DNA from: an uncultured Eubacteriales bacterium
GTDB lineage: Bacteria > Bacillota > Clostridia > Oscillospirales > CAG-272
DNA length: 16,292 nt
Direction: 5' to 3'
Assembly: GCA_934500855.1 (NCBI GenBank)
Contig: CAKSUH010000008.1
Location: 1-16,292, forward strand
Part shown: piece after piece, positions 1 to 8,065 of the stretch
How positions within the stretch are numbered: position 1 is the first letter of the stretch
How the letters are laid out: each line of letters starts with the position of its first letter
Translations under genes and position numbers: made by a program
Notes under the pieces: model-generated
Told to the model about the DNA's origin: nothing
What the model saw: the letters and a program-made list of their open reading frames with translations, nothing else
Databases searched by the model: none

Positions 1-615
1 TGGGCTCTGTTTGCGCCGTCGTTCCGAAAACAGCTGACAGCGGTGTTCGGCTATGATACGGGTACGGCAAAAGCGATTACGCAAAAAGCGAAGCCGAAAT
101 ACAGGGAAATCATCTCCGAGCTGCCGGAGTTTGAAAAAGGCGACCGATTCAAAATGAATCTTGTCAATTGCGCGATGATCGGTGCGTTTATTCTCTCTAT
201 GCCGGAGCGTCCTGATATGGAGCGACTGACGGAATATTACGCAAAAGCCATGATGACAAAACCGATGAAATGGTTCTGCCGCAGGAGCGGGAAGAGCAAA
301 TTCACCGAAAAGGACATTGCCGGAATGAAAGCCACCGCCGCGCTGAGAGCCGCCGACCGAAACCCCTACTCATGGAATATGGAATTTTACGAATATCCGG
401 ACGGCAGCGGCTACGAAGGGCGGTTCACCAAATGCGGCATCTGTGTGCTGATGAAAAAGCTGGGGCTGTATGACCTAACCCCCGCGCTGTGCCGTCTGGA
501 CCACACCATGAGCGAAGCCGGCGGCGTGACGGATTTTGTGCGGCAGTACACCCTTGCCTCCGGCGGACCGTACTGCGACTGCGGGTATAAAAAGAAAAAA
601 CCAATAAAAGATTAA
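1..615 (+). CDS. ATC hydrolase family protein, 5' end outside window
   Basis: The frame is open from base 1 to the stop at 613-615 (204 residues visible). The GTG at 43 is only the first start-like codon, so the true start lies upstream of the window. The sequence resembles the L-2-amino-thiazoline-4-carboxylic acid hydrolase family (PF14196 type). It has a helical N-terminal part, then a C-terminal block with the Cys-rich segments CGICVLMKKLGL, ALCRLDH and ASGGPYCDCGY. The founding enzyme opens the thiazoline ring of L-ATC on the route to L-cysteine. Most homologues are uncharacterised, so the substrate here is unknown. No signal peptide or membrane segment is visible. The gene converges on the minus-strand ABC operon, whose terminator lies about 210 bases downstream. 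A second, truncated member of the family sits at 8066-8467, on the other side of that operon. Confidence 0.75.
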   Translation, partial: WALFAPSFRKQLTAVFGYDTGTAKAITQKAKPKYREIISELPEFEKGDRFKMNLVNCAMIGAFILSMPERPDMERLTEYYAKAMMTKPMKWFCRRSGKSKFTEKDIAGMKATAALRAADRNPYSWNMEFYEYPDGSGYEGRFTKCGICVLMKKLGLYDLTPALCRLDHTMSEAGGVTDFVRQYTLASGGPYCDCGYKKKKPIKD

Positions 616-630
616 AATTTCAAAGAATGA

Positions 631-765
631 AACCCGACTATAAAATCGGATTCCCACGGGAATGTTTTTTCTCTTATCACAGAAACGGTGCTGTCGCTTG
701 CGCTGCTGCTCGTTTTCGGCACATTCGTCATCCGTTATGCCGCCCTGCACACAAGACTTGTTTGA
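631..765 (+). other. Possible remnant of a membrane protein
   Basis: Between the first gene and the terminator at 824 there is no credible complete gene. One plus frame, without a start codon and closing at TGA 763-765, encodes one hydrophobic stretch (LSLALLLVFGTFVIRY) followed by a short polar tail. It reads like the last transmembrane helix of a lost membrane protein. It may equally be chance, since the evidence is only hydrophobicity over about 20 codons. Confidence 0.15.
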
Positions 766-823
766 CAGAGAACCATGCCGGCGGCAATCGACAGCGAATA
801 CTGCGACGATTCCATTACGTGAA

Positions 824-872
824 ACAAAAAACAGAGAAGCCCGTATCGGTCAATGGCTGATACGGGCTTCTC
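824..872 (-). terminator. Rho-independent terminator of the ABC/ECF operon
   Basis: A perfect 14-bp stem (GAGAAGCCCGTATC at 834-847 with its complement at 859-872) encloses an 11-nt loop. Read on the minus strand, the stem is followed after a few bases by a run of six T (826-831 on the plus strand). It lies 26 bases past the stop codon of the last ABC gene, as expected for the end of that operon. On the plus strand no T-run follows, so it acts mainly on minus transcripts. Confidence 0.9.
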
Positions 873-897
873 ATAGTATTTTTCGGATTGCGCTGCT

Positions 898-2631
898 TCA
901 GACCTTCCACCCGGCAGCCTGCTTACGCTCGACCACGAACCGACGGTAAAGTCCGTCTGCGGCCACAAGCTCGTCGTGGGTGCCCTGCTGGACGATCTCG
1001 CCGTGATCGACGACGAATATGCGGTCAGCGTTCCGAACGGTCTTGAGCCGATGAGCGATCATGATGACGGTTTTGTTGTGCGTCAGCTCGGAAACGGCTT
1101 CCATCAGCTCCTTTTCGTTCTCGGGGTCAACATTGGCGGTTGCCTCGTCAAGAATGATGATGGGCGCGTCCTTCATGATCGCGCGTGCGATGGAAATTCT
1201 CTGGCGTTCGCCGCCCGAAAGCGTTGCGCCGCCCTCGCCGATAACGGTATCAAAGCCTTCCGGCAGAGCCATGATGAAATCATAACACCGGGCTTTTTGG
1301 GCGGCGGCTTTCACCTCGTCCAGCGTTGCGTCGGGCTTGCCGAAGCGGATGTTGTCGGCGATGGTGTCGGAGAACAGATATGTTCTTTGGAACACAAAGG
1401 AAAAGTTCCGAATCAGGCTGTCGTAGCTGTACGCGCGCACGTCGTGCCCGCCGAGGCTCACACTGCCGCCCTGCACATCCCAGAACCGCGCCATGAGGTT
1501 GCAGAGCGTTGTTTTGCCGCTGCCGGAGGGGCCGACTATCGCAACAGTGGTTTTTTGCGGAACGGACAGCGATACATCGTGCAGGATGGGCTTGCTGTCG
1601 TAGGAGAAATTCACATGGGAGAGGGCGATATCCTCGCGCTCGGAGGTCAGCTCCTCGCCGTCAATATCCATCGGTTCTACGGAAAGGATCGAATTTGCCT
1701 TGTCCACACCGATGTCGATGGAGCGGAAAAGAGATGAGAAGCTTCCCGCACTGTCAAGCTGTTCAAAGAGGATAAACGAACAAATGAGCATGAGCAGGCA
1801 GTTTGAAAGTTCCATTGTTCCGCCGAAATAAAATACAATCGCGGCGGCACAGACGGCGATGCCGGTGAGCTTGTTGATGACAAACTGCGCCAGCATATAA
1901 AGCACAGACGGGATTTCCATTCCGAATGAAGCCTTGCGCGCCTCCTCCACGGCGGCGTGCACCTGTGTGGTGGAATCACGGGTCAGGTCGAAGTTTTTGA
2001 CCTCGGCAATGCCCTGCACATATTCAAGCACCTTTGCAACCAGGCGCTCATCGGCATTGAATTTGCGCTGCGCAAGCGCCTGCTCGCCGCGTTGCATGGC
2101 GGCATTGACGGCAAAGAAAACGATCAGTCCCGCGAGCGTGATAAGTCCCATACGCCGGTCGAAAAGAAACATCATGACCGCAATGATGACGGAGGTCAGA
2201 AATCCGCGCGTTGTCACCATGACCACGCGGGTGGCGACATTCGCCATGTTCTCCATGGTGTTGGTGGTGACGGAAGTGACCTCGCCGAGGCTGTTGTCGT
2301 TGAACCACCCCATGGGCAAGTAGCGCAGGTGCTCGGCAATCTCAATGCGTTTGTTGGCGCACGCGCGGTAACCCGCGCGGGTCTGGAGCATTGTTGACTT
2401 CATATTGATGACAATTGTGACGATCAGCGAACCGACAATCATCCCGAGGCTTGCAAAGAGCGTCGCCGTCGTGACATTCTTTTCGAGCAGTGCCCGAATG
2501 ACAATGGCGGCGGCGGGAATGCGCATGGCAGAGCAGATGGCGCTGATAACCCCAAGCCAGATTGAGGTAACAAACATTTTTCGGTTTTCCCTGCCGCAGA
2601 AAGCAAAGAATTTCTTCAGTGTACGGAACAT
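898..2631 (-). CDS. ABC half-transporter, membrane domain fused to ATPase (second of pair)
   Basis: This 577-residue half-transporter has an exporter-type membrane domain (about residues 15-305, up to six helices). A nucleotide-binding domain follows, with Walker A GPSGSGKTT at 367, Q-loop SFVFQ, signature LSGGERQ at 471, Walker B IIILDEAT with D495/E496, and switch histidine H527. All catalytic residues are intact. The start is the ATG at 2631, overlapping the upstream TAA as TAATG and preceded by GGGAGGTGG. The frame extends further upstream into the neighbouring gene, but without a better start. The 1-base overlap implies translational coupling and a heterodimer with the neighbour. The DEATxxxDPENE block resembles what I recall of YbtP/YbtQ and IrtA/IrtB, which are exporter-fold importers of iron-siderophore. 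That match is from memory, and drug or peptide export remains possible. Confidence 0.9.
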   Translation of the reverse strand: MFRTLKKFFAFCGRENRKMFVTSIWLGVISAICSAMRIPAAAIVIRALLEKNVTTATLFASLGMIVGSLIVTIVINMKSTMLQTRAGYRACANKRIEIAEHLRYLPMGWFNDNSLGEVTSVTTNTMENMANVATRVVMVTTRGFLTSVIIAVMMFLFDRRMGLITLAGLIVFFAVNAAMQRGEQALAQRKFNADERLVAKVLEYVQGIAEVKNFDLTRDSTTQVHAAVEEARKASFGMEIPSVLYMLAQFVINKLTGIAVCAAAIVFYFGGTMELSNCLLMLICSFILFEQLDSAGSFSSLFRSIDIGVDKANSILSVEPMDIDGEELTSEREDIALSHVNFSYDSKPILHDVSLSVPQKTTVAIVGPSGSGKTTLCNLMARFWDVQGGSVSLGGHDVRAYSYDSLIRNFSFVFQRTYLFSDTIADNIRFGKPDATLDEVKAAAQKARCYDFIMALPEGFDTVIGEGGATLSGGERQRISIARAIMKDAPIIILDEATANVDPENEKELMEAVSELTHNKTVIMIAHRLKTVRNADRIFVVDHGEIVQQGTHDELVAADGLYRRFVVERKQAAGWKV

Positions 2632-4391
2632 TACGCCACCTCCCCGCTGTCTTTTACGCTGATATGGGCTTCCCACATGGTTTTGTAGAGCGGGCAGGAG
2701 GCAAGAAGCTCTTCCTGCGTGCCTGTCGCTTCGATATTGCCGTGGTTTACGACGATGATTTGGTCTGCATCCGCAATGGTGGAAAGGCGATGCGCGATGA
2801 CGAGCAGCGTCTTTCCGCGCACAAGATGCGCCAGTGCAGACTGAATGACCGCCTCATTTTCGGGGTCTGTATAAGAAGTTGCCTCGTCGAGAATGATAAT
2901 GGGCGCATCTTTCAGCATGGCGCGGGCGATGGAAATTCTTTGTCGCTCACCACCGGAAAGATGCCCGCCGGACGCGCCGCACACAGTCTGATAACCGTTT
3001 TCAAGGCTCACGATAAATTCGTGACAGCCACACTTTTTCGCCGCGGCGATAACTTCTTCGTCGCTTGCACCTTTTCTGCCCATGCGGATGTTGTCCATGA
3101 CAGAAAGGTCAAAAAGATAGTTGTCCTGCGACACATAGGCAATGCGCTTTGTGCACTCCCCAAGCGGCAGGGTGCGGATGTCCACGCCACCGAGCTCTAT
3201 CGCGCCGTCCCTCACATCCCAAAGAGAGGCGACGAGCCGGGCAATGGTGGATTTTCCACTGCCGGAGGGACCGACAAGGGCATTGACCGTCCCCGGTTCG
3301 ATGCGCAGGCTGACGCCGTGCAGTACCTCCTTGTCATGGTAGGCAAACCGTACATGTTTCAGCTCGATGGAGTAATCGGCGGGCAGTTTTTCGGCTTTTT
3401 CTGGGCGATACATATCCTCGCCCGACAGCACCTCCGCCACCTCACCGACGATGGTACGCACCTGTGCGATATCGTCGGTATAGGAAAAGGCGGTGATGAG
3501 CGGCTGCATGACACCGAAGGACAGAACGATGACGGCAAGGAATGTCTCCGCCGAGAGCGTGCCGTGCATATAGAGCAGACACCCCACCGGCAGAATGCCG
3601 AGCAGTGTCGAGGGGAATATCGCCATGCCTGCGACCTGACCGAACAGACTGCCGCGCATCCAATCTATAAAGCAGTCAGCGCCCTCTTTGGCGGCGGAAA
3701 CGAACTTCGCATAGCTTGTTTTCGACTGCCCGAAAGCTTTTATGACCTCAATGCCGCCGATGTATTCCACGGCGGTGTCGTTGAGCGCTTTTGTCGAGGT
3801 GACGGTGCGCTGAAACTTCTCATTGTAGCCGCTGAACATGGACATAAAGCAGAGAATGCCGAGCGGCAGGACGATAAACATGGAAAGTCCCATGCGCCAG
3901 TCCTCGACGAACAGTACCACGAGAACCGCCAGCGCGCCGACGATGTTGGCGGTCATTTCCGGCAGCAGATGGGCGAGCGTCGTTTCGATGGAATCGACGC
4001 GCTCGACGATGATGTTTTTGTAAGAGCCGGAGGAACGGTCAAGCACGGTGCCGAGCGGCAGTGTTGCCAGCTTGTCGAGCAACCGTGTGCGGGTGTTGGC
4101 AAGCACACAGAATGTGGCATGGTGGGAAAGCGAAGTGGACACGCTGTGCAGCACATAGCGCAGCACCCAGAAGCCCGCCATCCACGCACAGAGTACAAGA
4201 CAGCGGGACAGCTCCGCCGTGCCGTTCACCAACGCGGTGATGATTTTGATGATGATAAAATACGTTATAAGCGAGCAGGCGACGCCGAGCAGCGCCGCGA
4301 AAATACTCAGGGCATATTCGCCCCGCCTGCCTTGTGCCAGCTCCATCAGCCACGAGGCGGCGGAGCGCTTTTGTTCAGAGGTTTTGTTCAT
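2631..4391 (-). CDS. ABC half-transporter, membrane domain fused to ATPase (first of pair)
   Basis: This 586-residue partner of the following gene has membrane helices in about residues 25-305. Its nucleotide-binding domain carries Walker A GPSGSGKST at 374, YVSQ Q-loop at 419-422, signature LSGGERQ at 478, Walker B IIILDEAT with D502/E503, and H534. Neither half-transporter has the degenerate ATP site common in heterodimeric exporters. I chose the ATG at 4391 because GAGGAG sits seven bases before it. An in-frame ATG at 4424 lies inside the end of the previous gene and has no ribosome binding site. The intercistronic gap to the S component is 22 bases, and the stop overlaps the next start. 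Being co-transcribed with an ECF system suggests both transporters handle the same or related small molecules. Direction of transport cannot be read from sequence. Confidence 0.9.
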   Translation of the reverse strand: MNKTSEQKRSAASWLMELAQGRRGEYALSIFAALLGVACSLITYFIIIKIITALVNGTAELSRCLVLCAWMAGFWVLRYVLHSVSTSLSHHATFCVLANTRTRLLDKLATLPLGTVLDRSSGSYKNIIVERVDSIETTLAHLLPEMTANIVGALAVLVVLFVEDWRMGLSMFIVLPLGILCFMSMFSGYNEKFQRTVTSTKALNDTAVEYIGGIEVIKAFGQSKTSYAKFVSAAKEGADCFIDWMRGSLFGQVAGMAIFPSTLLGILPVGCLLYMHGTLSAETFLAVIVLSFGVMQPLITAFSYTDDIAQVRTIVGEVAEVLSGEDMYRPEKAEKLPADYSIELKHVRFAYHDKEVLHGVSLRIEPGTVNALVGPSGSGKSTIARLVASLWDVRDGAIELGGVDIRTLPLGECTKRIAYVSQDNYLFDLSVMDNIRMGRKGASDEEVIAAAKKCGCHEFIVSLENGYQTVCGASGGHLSGGERQRISIARAMLKDAPIIILDEATSYTDPENEAVIQSALAHLVRGKTLLVIAHRLSTIADADQIIVVNHGNIEATGTQEELLASCPLYKTMWEAHISVKDSGEVA

Positions 4392-4413
4392 GGATAACTC
4401 CTCAGATATGTAA

Positions 4414-4989
4414 TTACGCTGCAAGATGCTTCTTTACGATACGTCTGCCGATCATGGCGCCGATAAAGGCGGCGACGATCACGCCTGCCACCAGTGCGAC
4501 CGACCACCAGGACTGAAGAATCTCGGAAGCTTTCAGGATGTTGTCCTGGCGACCGTCGGACACTGCCTGGTCAGCCATGGCTTTGGCGGCGATGGCGTAG
4601 GGGATGATTGTGCTGCCGAAGGCGGCAAAGACCTGATTGATGATGTAGCTGACGGTCAGCGCCTTGCCGTTGCCGTAGCTCGTTTTCCACATAATCAGCT
4701 CGGCGATGATGCCCGAGAGGATGAAGAGTATGATATATGGCAGATACCCGCCCATAATAGCGCGGACGATGCTGTAAATGAGAATTGCGCCGGGCTTTTT
4801 CACCTTTGTGCCGATGATAAAGTAGACGACCCCCTCAAGCAGAGCGAAGAAAACGGGCATGAGGATGATTGTAATCGGCGTGGCGTATAAAACCGAGCTG
4901 GCGAAGAAGATAACGACGTTGATGAGCGAAAGCAGGACAACGGTGATGATGTCCTTGATTTTCAGTTTGTTTGTAGTTGCGGTTTTCAT
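4414..4989 (-). CDS. MptD/Trep_Strep-family putative ECF transporter S component
   Basis: This 191-residue, very hydrophobic protein has about five to six predicted helices (around residues 15-35, 38-58, 68-90, 108-130 and 160-182). It has a short polar N-terminus (MKTATTNKLKIKDI) and a basic C-terminal end (GRRIVKKHL). Length and pattern match the Trep_Strep (PF09605/TIGR02185) membrane family, which is annotated as a putative substrate-binding S subunit of energy-coupling-factor transporters. ECF S components bind vitamins, metals or other micronutrients in the membrane. The ligand of this family is not established to my knowledge. The start ATG at 4989 has AGGAG nine bases upstream. It follows the fused ECF A-A'-T gene by 59 bases and precedes the ABC pair by 22, so it should pair with that energising unit. 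Confidence 0.8.
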   Translation of the reverse strand: MKTATTNKLKIKDIITVVLLSLINVVIFFASSVLYATPITIILMPVFFALLEGVVYFIIGTKVKKPGAILIYSIVRAIMGGYLPYIILFILSGIIAELIMWKTSYGNGKALTVSYIINQVFAAFGSTIIPYAIAAKAMADQAVSDGRQDNILKASEILQSWWSVALVAGVIVAAFIGAMIGRRIVKKHLAA

Positions 4990-5048
4990 GGGTAAAAACT
5001 CCTTTTATATAATGTATTTTTTATTTTGAAAGCCACGCGGGGCAGCTG

Positions 5049-7211
5049 TCACACAATAAGGCCGACGGCGACCGCCGCCGCAAGAAGGGCGCAGAACATA
5101 ACGTCCCACACCGAGAAACGAAGAGAGATATAATTGCTCTTTCGCCGCTTCAGGTCGATGCCCCTCGTCTCGGCGGAGGCAGAGAGCGTTTCCGCAATGC
5201 GGATGACGCGCAGAGCCATGGGAACCGTGAGAATTTCGATGTAGGACGGAAGTGCCCGCAGCTTCTGCCACGGTGTCACAAATGCGCCACGTGTGCGTAT
5301 CGATTGCCGCAGCAGTTTCATGTCCCCCGACAGCACCGGAAAGAAACGGAATATCACGGCGACTATCATAATGAAACGCTCTGGCAGGTGCAGATTGCGC
5401 AGTGCCGCCAATGTCCTACTCGCCTCATTGCGCCCGATGAGCGTCCGCATGGAAATACCGATGGCGATAATGCGCGGAAACAGCACCAGCATAAACGAGA
5501 ATACAGTGTTCGGGAACAGTGCGTTTGCCGTCCACAGCACCGCGAAGCTCGCACCGCCCGCGAGTGCCGTACCGAGCCAACCGTCGACGGCTGTCAGAAG
5601 AATCAGCGCCGTATAAGCGGCATAGACGAGATGATTATCCGAGGTGGATATCACCACCAGCAAAGCGAGCCAGAAGATCAGCTTTGTCACAGGGTGAAAC
5701 AGCTCCCGGTGCTTCTTTTTAGGTGGAATAGCAGCAGGATAAAAACGCTCCATATACTGCCGCACTGCTTGCAGTTCCCGCACCGACCGCACGGAAAATT
5801 CCGTTTCGGCGCGCCCATCTGCCAGCCCGATGCAGCGGTCGCAGGCACCTGCAATCAGCTCGAGGTCGTGCGTTATAATGAGGACGGTCTTTTCTTTGCT
5901 CATTTTGCGGATAAGCGCCGCGCACCGCGCAAGGCTTTCGGCGTCCTGTCCCGCAGTCGGCTCGTCAAGCACGACGATAGGCTTGTCGGAAAGGTATGCC
6001 ATCATCAGCGTCAGCTTCTGCATCTGCCCGCCGGACAGTGAAAACGGGTGGCGGTCACGACATTCCCACATGCCCATGTTTTTGAGGATTTCTTCCGTTC
6101 GCTTTTCAAATTCCGGCGTTATTGTATGCCCGTATTGCAGTTCATTCAGAACGGAATTTGTGAAAAACTGAAACTCGGCTTCCTGCATGATGAACAGAAT
6201 TTTCTTTTGGAGTTGTTTGGGCTTTTGAGCCTTACCGAAAAGCGCAATTCTGCCGCCGGAAGGACGGTAAAGCCCCGCAATCACCTTACCTATCGTTGTT
6301 TTTCCACAGCCGTTGGCGCCCACCAACCCGACGATTTCATGCTCGCGGACGGAAAAGCTCATGCCGGAGAGAATGGCTCTATCTTTTCCACCGTATGTAT
6401 AGCGCACATCCGAAACTGTAAGTGCCTGCGGCGCATCATTCGGCGGAGATGCTTTTTCCGGAACGGGAATATTCTCCTGATTAAGTGTGCGCAGACAGAG
6501 CGCACGCAGTTGCTCCTGTGAAAGTGTCTTTGCATCCCCTGAAGTGTATTTGTGTCTGATTTCACCGTCTGCCATGACCCAAAATTCGTCGGCAATGTCG
6601 GCAAGATAGTAGAGCCGGTGCTCGCTGATCAAGAGGGTTTTGCCTTGTGCTTTCAGCGTAAGCAAAATATTTTTTAACTGCTGTGTCGCCGTAAAGTCCA
6701 GGTTTGCCGTCGGCTCGTCGAGAAGGAAAATGTCCGTATCCATTGCCCACGCCGAAAGAATGGAAATAAGTTGGCGCTCGCCGCTCGACAGCTCGTAAAC
6801 ATTGCGGCCCTTCAGGCGCTCGAGGTGAAAGACGCGAAATGCTTCGTCCACTCTCTGTCGTATTTTTTCCTGCGGCAGACCGTGGTTTTCAAGTCCGAAA
6901 GCCACTTCGTTTGAGCTGTTCACGGTGAAAAACTGGCTTCTCGGATCCTGAAACACCGATGCCGCAAGCTCGCCGATCTCGCCGATGCTGAGTCCGTCGG
7001 TGTCTTTGCCTGCAAGATGGCAAAAACCTTTTAACTCTCCCTCATAAAACTGCGGAATCAACCCGTTGATGCATCTGAGCAGCGTAGATTTTCCGCATCC
7101 GCTGCTTCCGCAAAGCACCACACAGTGTCCCTTCGGAATGCTTCCGGCGGTCTGTCGAAGTACCGGAGTTTTTTCTTCCGCATATTGAAATTCAAATTCA
7201 AAATCTATCAT
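5049..7211 (-). CDS. Fused ECF energising protein (two ATPases plus EcfT)
   Basis: This 720-residue protein carries all energising parts of an ECF transporter in one chain. ATPase 1 has Walker A GSSGCGKST at 35, signature LSSGE at 141, Walker B D165/E166 and H198. ATPase 2 has Walker A GANGCGKTT at 298, LSGGQ at 392, D416/E417 and H448. The EcfT-like membrane domain spans about residues 500-720, with several helices and two coupling motifs of the ARG type (SIRTRG at 637, SAETRG at 679). The join at about 490-505 is polar and lysine-rich (AIPPKKKHREL), with an unbroken frame. ECF ATPases and T subunits are usually two or three separate genes. The start ATG at 7211 has only a weak AAAAGAG upstream. 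It should energise the S component encoded next. Confidence 0.88.
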   Translation of the reverse strand: MIDFEFEFQYAEEKTPVLRQTAGSIPKGHCVVLCGSSGCGKSTLLRCINGLIPQFYEGELKGFCHLAGKDTDGLSIGEIGELAASVFQDPRSQFFTVNSSNEVAFGLENHGLPQEKIRQRVDEAFRVFHLERLKGRNVYELSSGERQLISILSAWAMDTDIFLLDEPTANLDFTATQQLKNILLTLKAQGKTLLISEHRLYYLADIADEFWVMADGEIRHKYTSGDAKTLSQEQLRALCLRTLNQENIPVPEKASPPNDAPQALTVSDVRYTYGGKDRAILSGMSFSVREHEIVGLVGANGCGKTTIGKVIAGLYRPSGGRIALFGKAQKPKQLQKKILFIMQEAEFQFFTNSVLNELQYGHTITPEFEKRTEEILKNMGMWECRDRHPFSLSGGQMQKLTLMMAYLSDKPIVVLDEPTAGQDAESLARCAALIRKMSKEKTVLIITHDLELIAGACDRCIGLADGRAETEFSVRSVRELQAVRQYMERFYPAAIPPKKKHRELFHPVTKLIFWLALLVVISTSDNHLVYAAYTALILLTAVDGWLGTALAGGASFAVLWTANALFPNTVFSFMLVLFPRIIAIGISMRTLIGRNEASRTLAALRNLHLPERFIMIVAVIFRFFPVLSGDMKLLRQSIRTRGAFVTPWQKLRALPSYIEILTVPMALRVIRIAETLSASAETRGIDLKRRKSNYISLRFSVWDVMFCALLAAAVAVGLIV

Positions 7212-7229
7212 GGTTATCTCTTTTCTGTT

Positions 7230-7284
7230 AGTTAGCAGAGCCTAACTGCTTGCCGTAAGAAACGGGCGGAGTGGGAACCGCCCG
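7230..7284 (-). promoter_or_regulatory. Hairpin and palindrome between tetR and the ECF gene
   Basis: The 87-base gap between the TetR stop and the ECF start holds two structures. One is CGGGCGG/CCGCCCG (7263-7284) with an 8-nt loop, followed on the minus strand by GTTTCTT, which resembles a weak terminator. The other is the palindrome AGTTAG-N6-CTAACT (7230-7247), just before the ECF ribosome binding site. They could tune read-through from the tetR promoter or hold a second operator. No TATAAT-like box is visible here, so the ECF gene probably depends on the upstream promoter. Confidence 0.4.
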
Positions 7285-7298
7285 AAACTTTCGGCTGT

Positions 7299-7907
7299 TT
7301 ATTTCAGCGTGTCGCACAGTTGCCGCCAGCCGGCGTTGAAGAAGTCGAGAATGGACCGAAGGCAGGCAAACATCTGATTTTCCTCGAGATGTTCGTCCAG
7401 CAGCTGCCGGAAATACCAGAACTGCGAACCCATCAGCAGGCGGATTGCATCCTCGTTCGGCGCTTTGCCGTAGACCTCGGTGAAAAAATCAATGGTTTGC
7501 TTTGTTTTGCGCTCCATCAGCTCCTTTAGCATCCGCTCGACCGAACTTCCGTCACTGCGGCTGAAAAACAGGGTACAGTCGTTATAATGTTCGGTCAGCA
7601 GGCGGAAATAGATGCCCTCCTCCACGTTGATGGCACGGGTAATATCCTCCGCCCGGGCGCTTTTCCTCGCCCGCTCGTATTCCTGCTCGGCAGGCGAAAA
7701 CATTTCCTCCATCGTTTTGAAAAAGCCTTGCAGGAGGCTGACAAACAGTGCGTCCTTATTCTGATACCGCGTGTAGATGGCGCCGGTCGTGACGCCGGCG
7801 TTCTCGGCGATCTTGTGGAGCGAAGCCTTCTGAAAGCCGCAGGTAAGAAATTCTTTATATGCGGCTTGTGCAATGCCGCTGTCAAGAGAGTGATCTTTAC
7901 TTGCCAT
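7299..7907 (-). CDS. TetR/AcrR family transcriptional regulator
   Basis: This 202-residue protein has a TetR-type DNA-binding domain at about residues 10-55. Helix-turn-helix residues are LHKIAENAGVTTGAIYTRY, followed by the usual N/K-DALF lead into helix 4. The remaining 145 residues are a helical ligand-binding and dimer domain without recognisable specificity. The start ATG at 7907 has AAGGAG seven bases upstream. It is the first gene of the minus-strand transport operon, with an 87-base gap to the ECF gene. A tandem palindrome overlaps its -10 box, so negative autoregulation of the whole operon is the simplest reading. TetR proteins normally leave DNA when they bind a small ligand, here plausibly the transported molecule (inference). 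Confidence 0.92.
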   Translation of the reverse strand: MASKDHSLDSGIAQAAYKEFLTCGFQKASLHKIAENAGVTTGAIYTRYQNKDALFVSLLQGFFKTMEEMFSPAEQEYERARKSARAEDITRAINVEEGIYFRLLTEHYNDCTLFFSRSDGSSVERMLKELMERKTKQTIDFFTEVYGKAPNEDAIRLLMGSQFWYFRQLLDEHLEENQMFACLRSILDFFNAGWRQLCDTLK

Positions 7908-7926
7908 TGTCCGCTCCTTTCACATC

Positions 7927-7956
7927 GATAACGCCATTATCAATAACAGTGTTATT
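7927..7956. promoter_or_regulatory. Candidate tandem TetR operator
   Basis: Two 15-bp palindromes lie end to end. The first is GATAAC-N3-ATTATC (7927-7941, one mismatch between arms) and the second is AATAAC-N3-GTTATT (7942-7956, perfect). The second overlaps the -10 box of the minus-strand promoter by three bases, and both lie between promoter and tetR start. This is the classic place for autorepression by a TetR dimer pair. Confidence 0.65.
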
Positions 7957-7982
7957 ATAGCACACCGGCATGGAAAATGCAA
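7954..7982 (-). promoter_or_regulatory. Sigma-70/SigA-type promoter of the TetR-ECF-ABC operon
   Basis: On the minus strand, TTGCAT (plus 7977-7982) is separated by exactly 17 bases from a perfect TATAAT (plus 7954-7959). The box is 46 bases upstream of the tetR ATG. No other equally good promoter is seen within the operon, so it probably drives all five genes. Confidence 0.75.
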
Positions 7983-8065
7983 GAGATTTGGAAAAAGTTT
8001 TTTTCAAAAAATAATTTATGCTTGCTCTTGCAGTTTTCGATGATGGCGATAGAAGGCTTTGAAGT

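Noticed and set aside
976..1737. A 253-codon plus frame opposite the last ABC gene
   Set aside because: It mirrors the ATPase domain of the real minus-strand gene and has no ribosome binding site or family resemblance.
898..4391. Typical multidrug exporter heterodimer with one degenerate ATP site
   Set aside because: Both ATPases keep Walker B glutamate, signature and switch histidine, so the usual degenerate-site mark is absent. This does not prove import, so direction is left open.
2619..4397. A 592-codon open plus-strand frame opposite the first ABC gene
   Set aside because: It is the antisense of a fully conserved ABC half-transporter. Its product has no recognisable domain and its composition (many His, Arg and Gln) is typical of an antisense frame.
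5304..6041. A 245-codon plus frame opposite the fused ECF gene
   Set aside because: It is antisense to a protein with intact ATPase and EcfT motifs, and its His/Gln/Arg-rich content is typical of a shadow frame.
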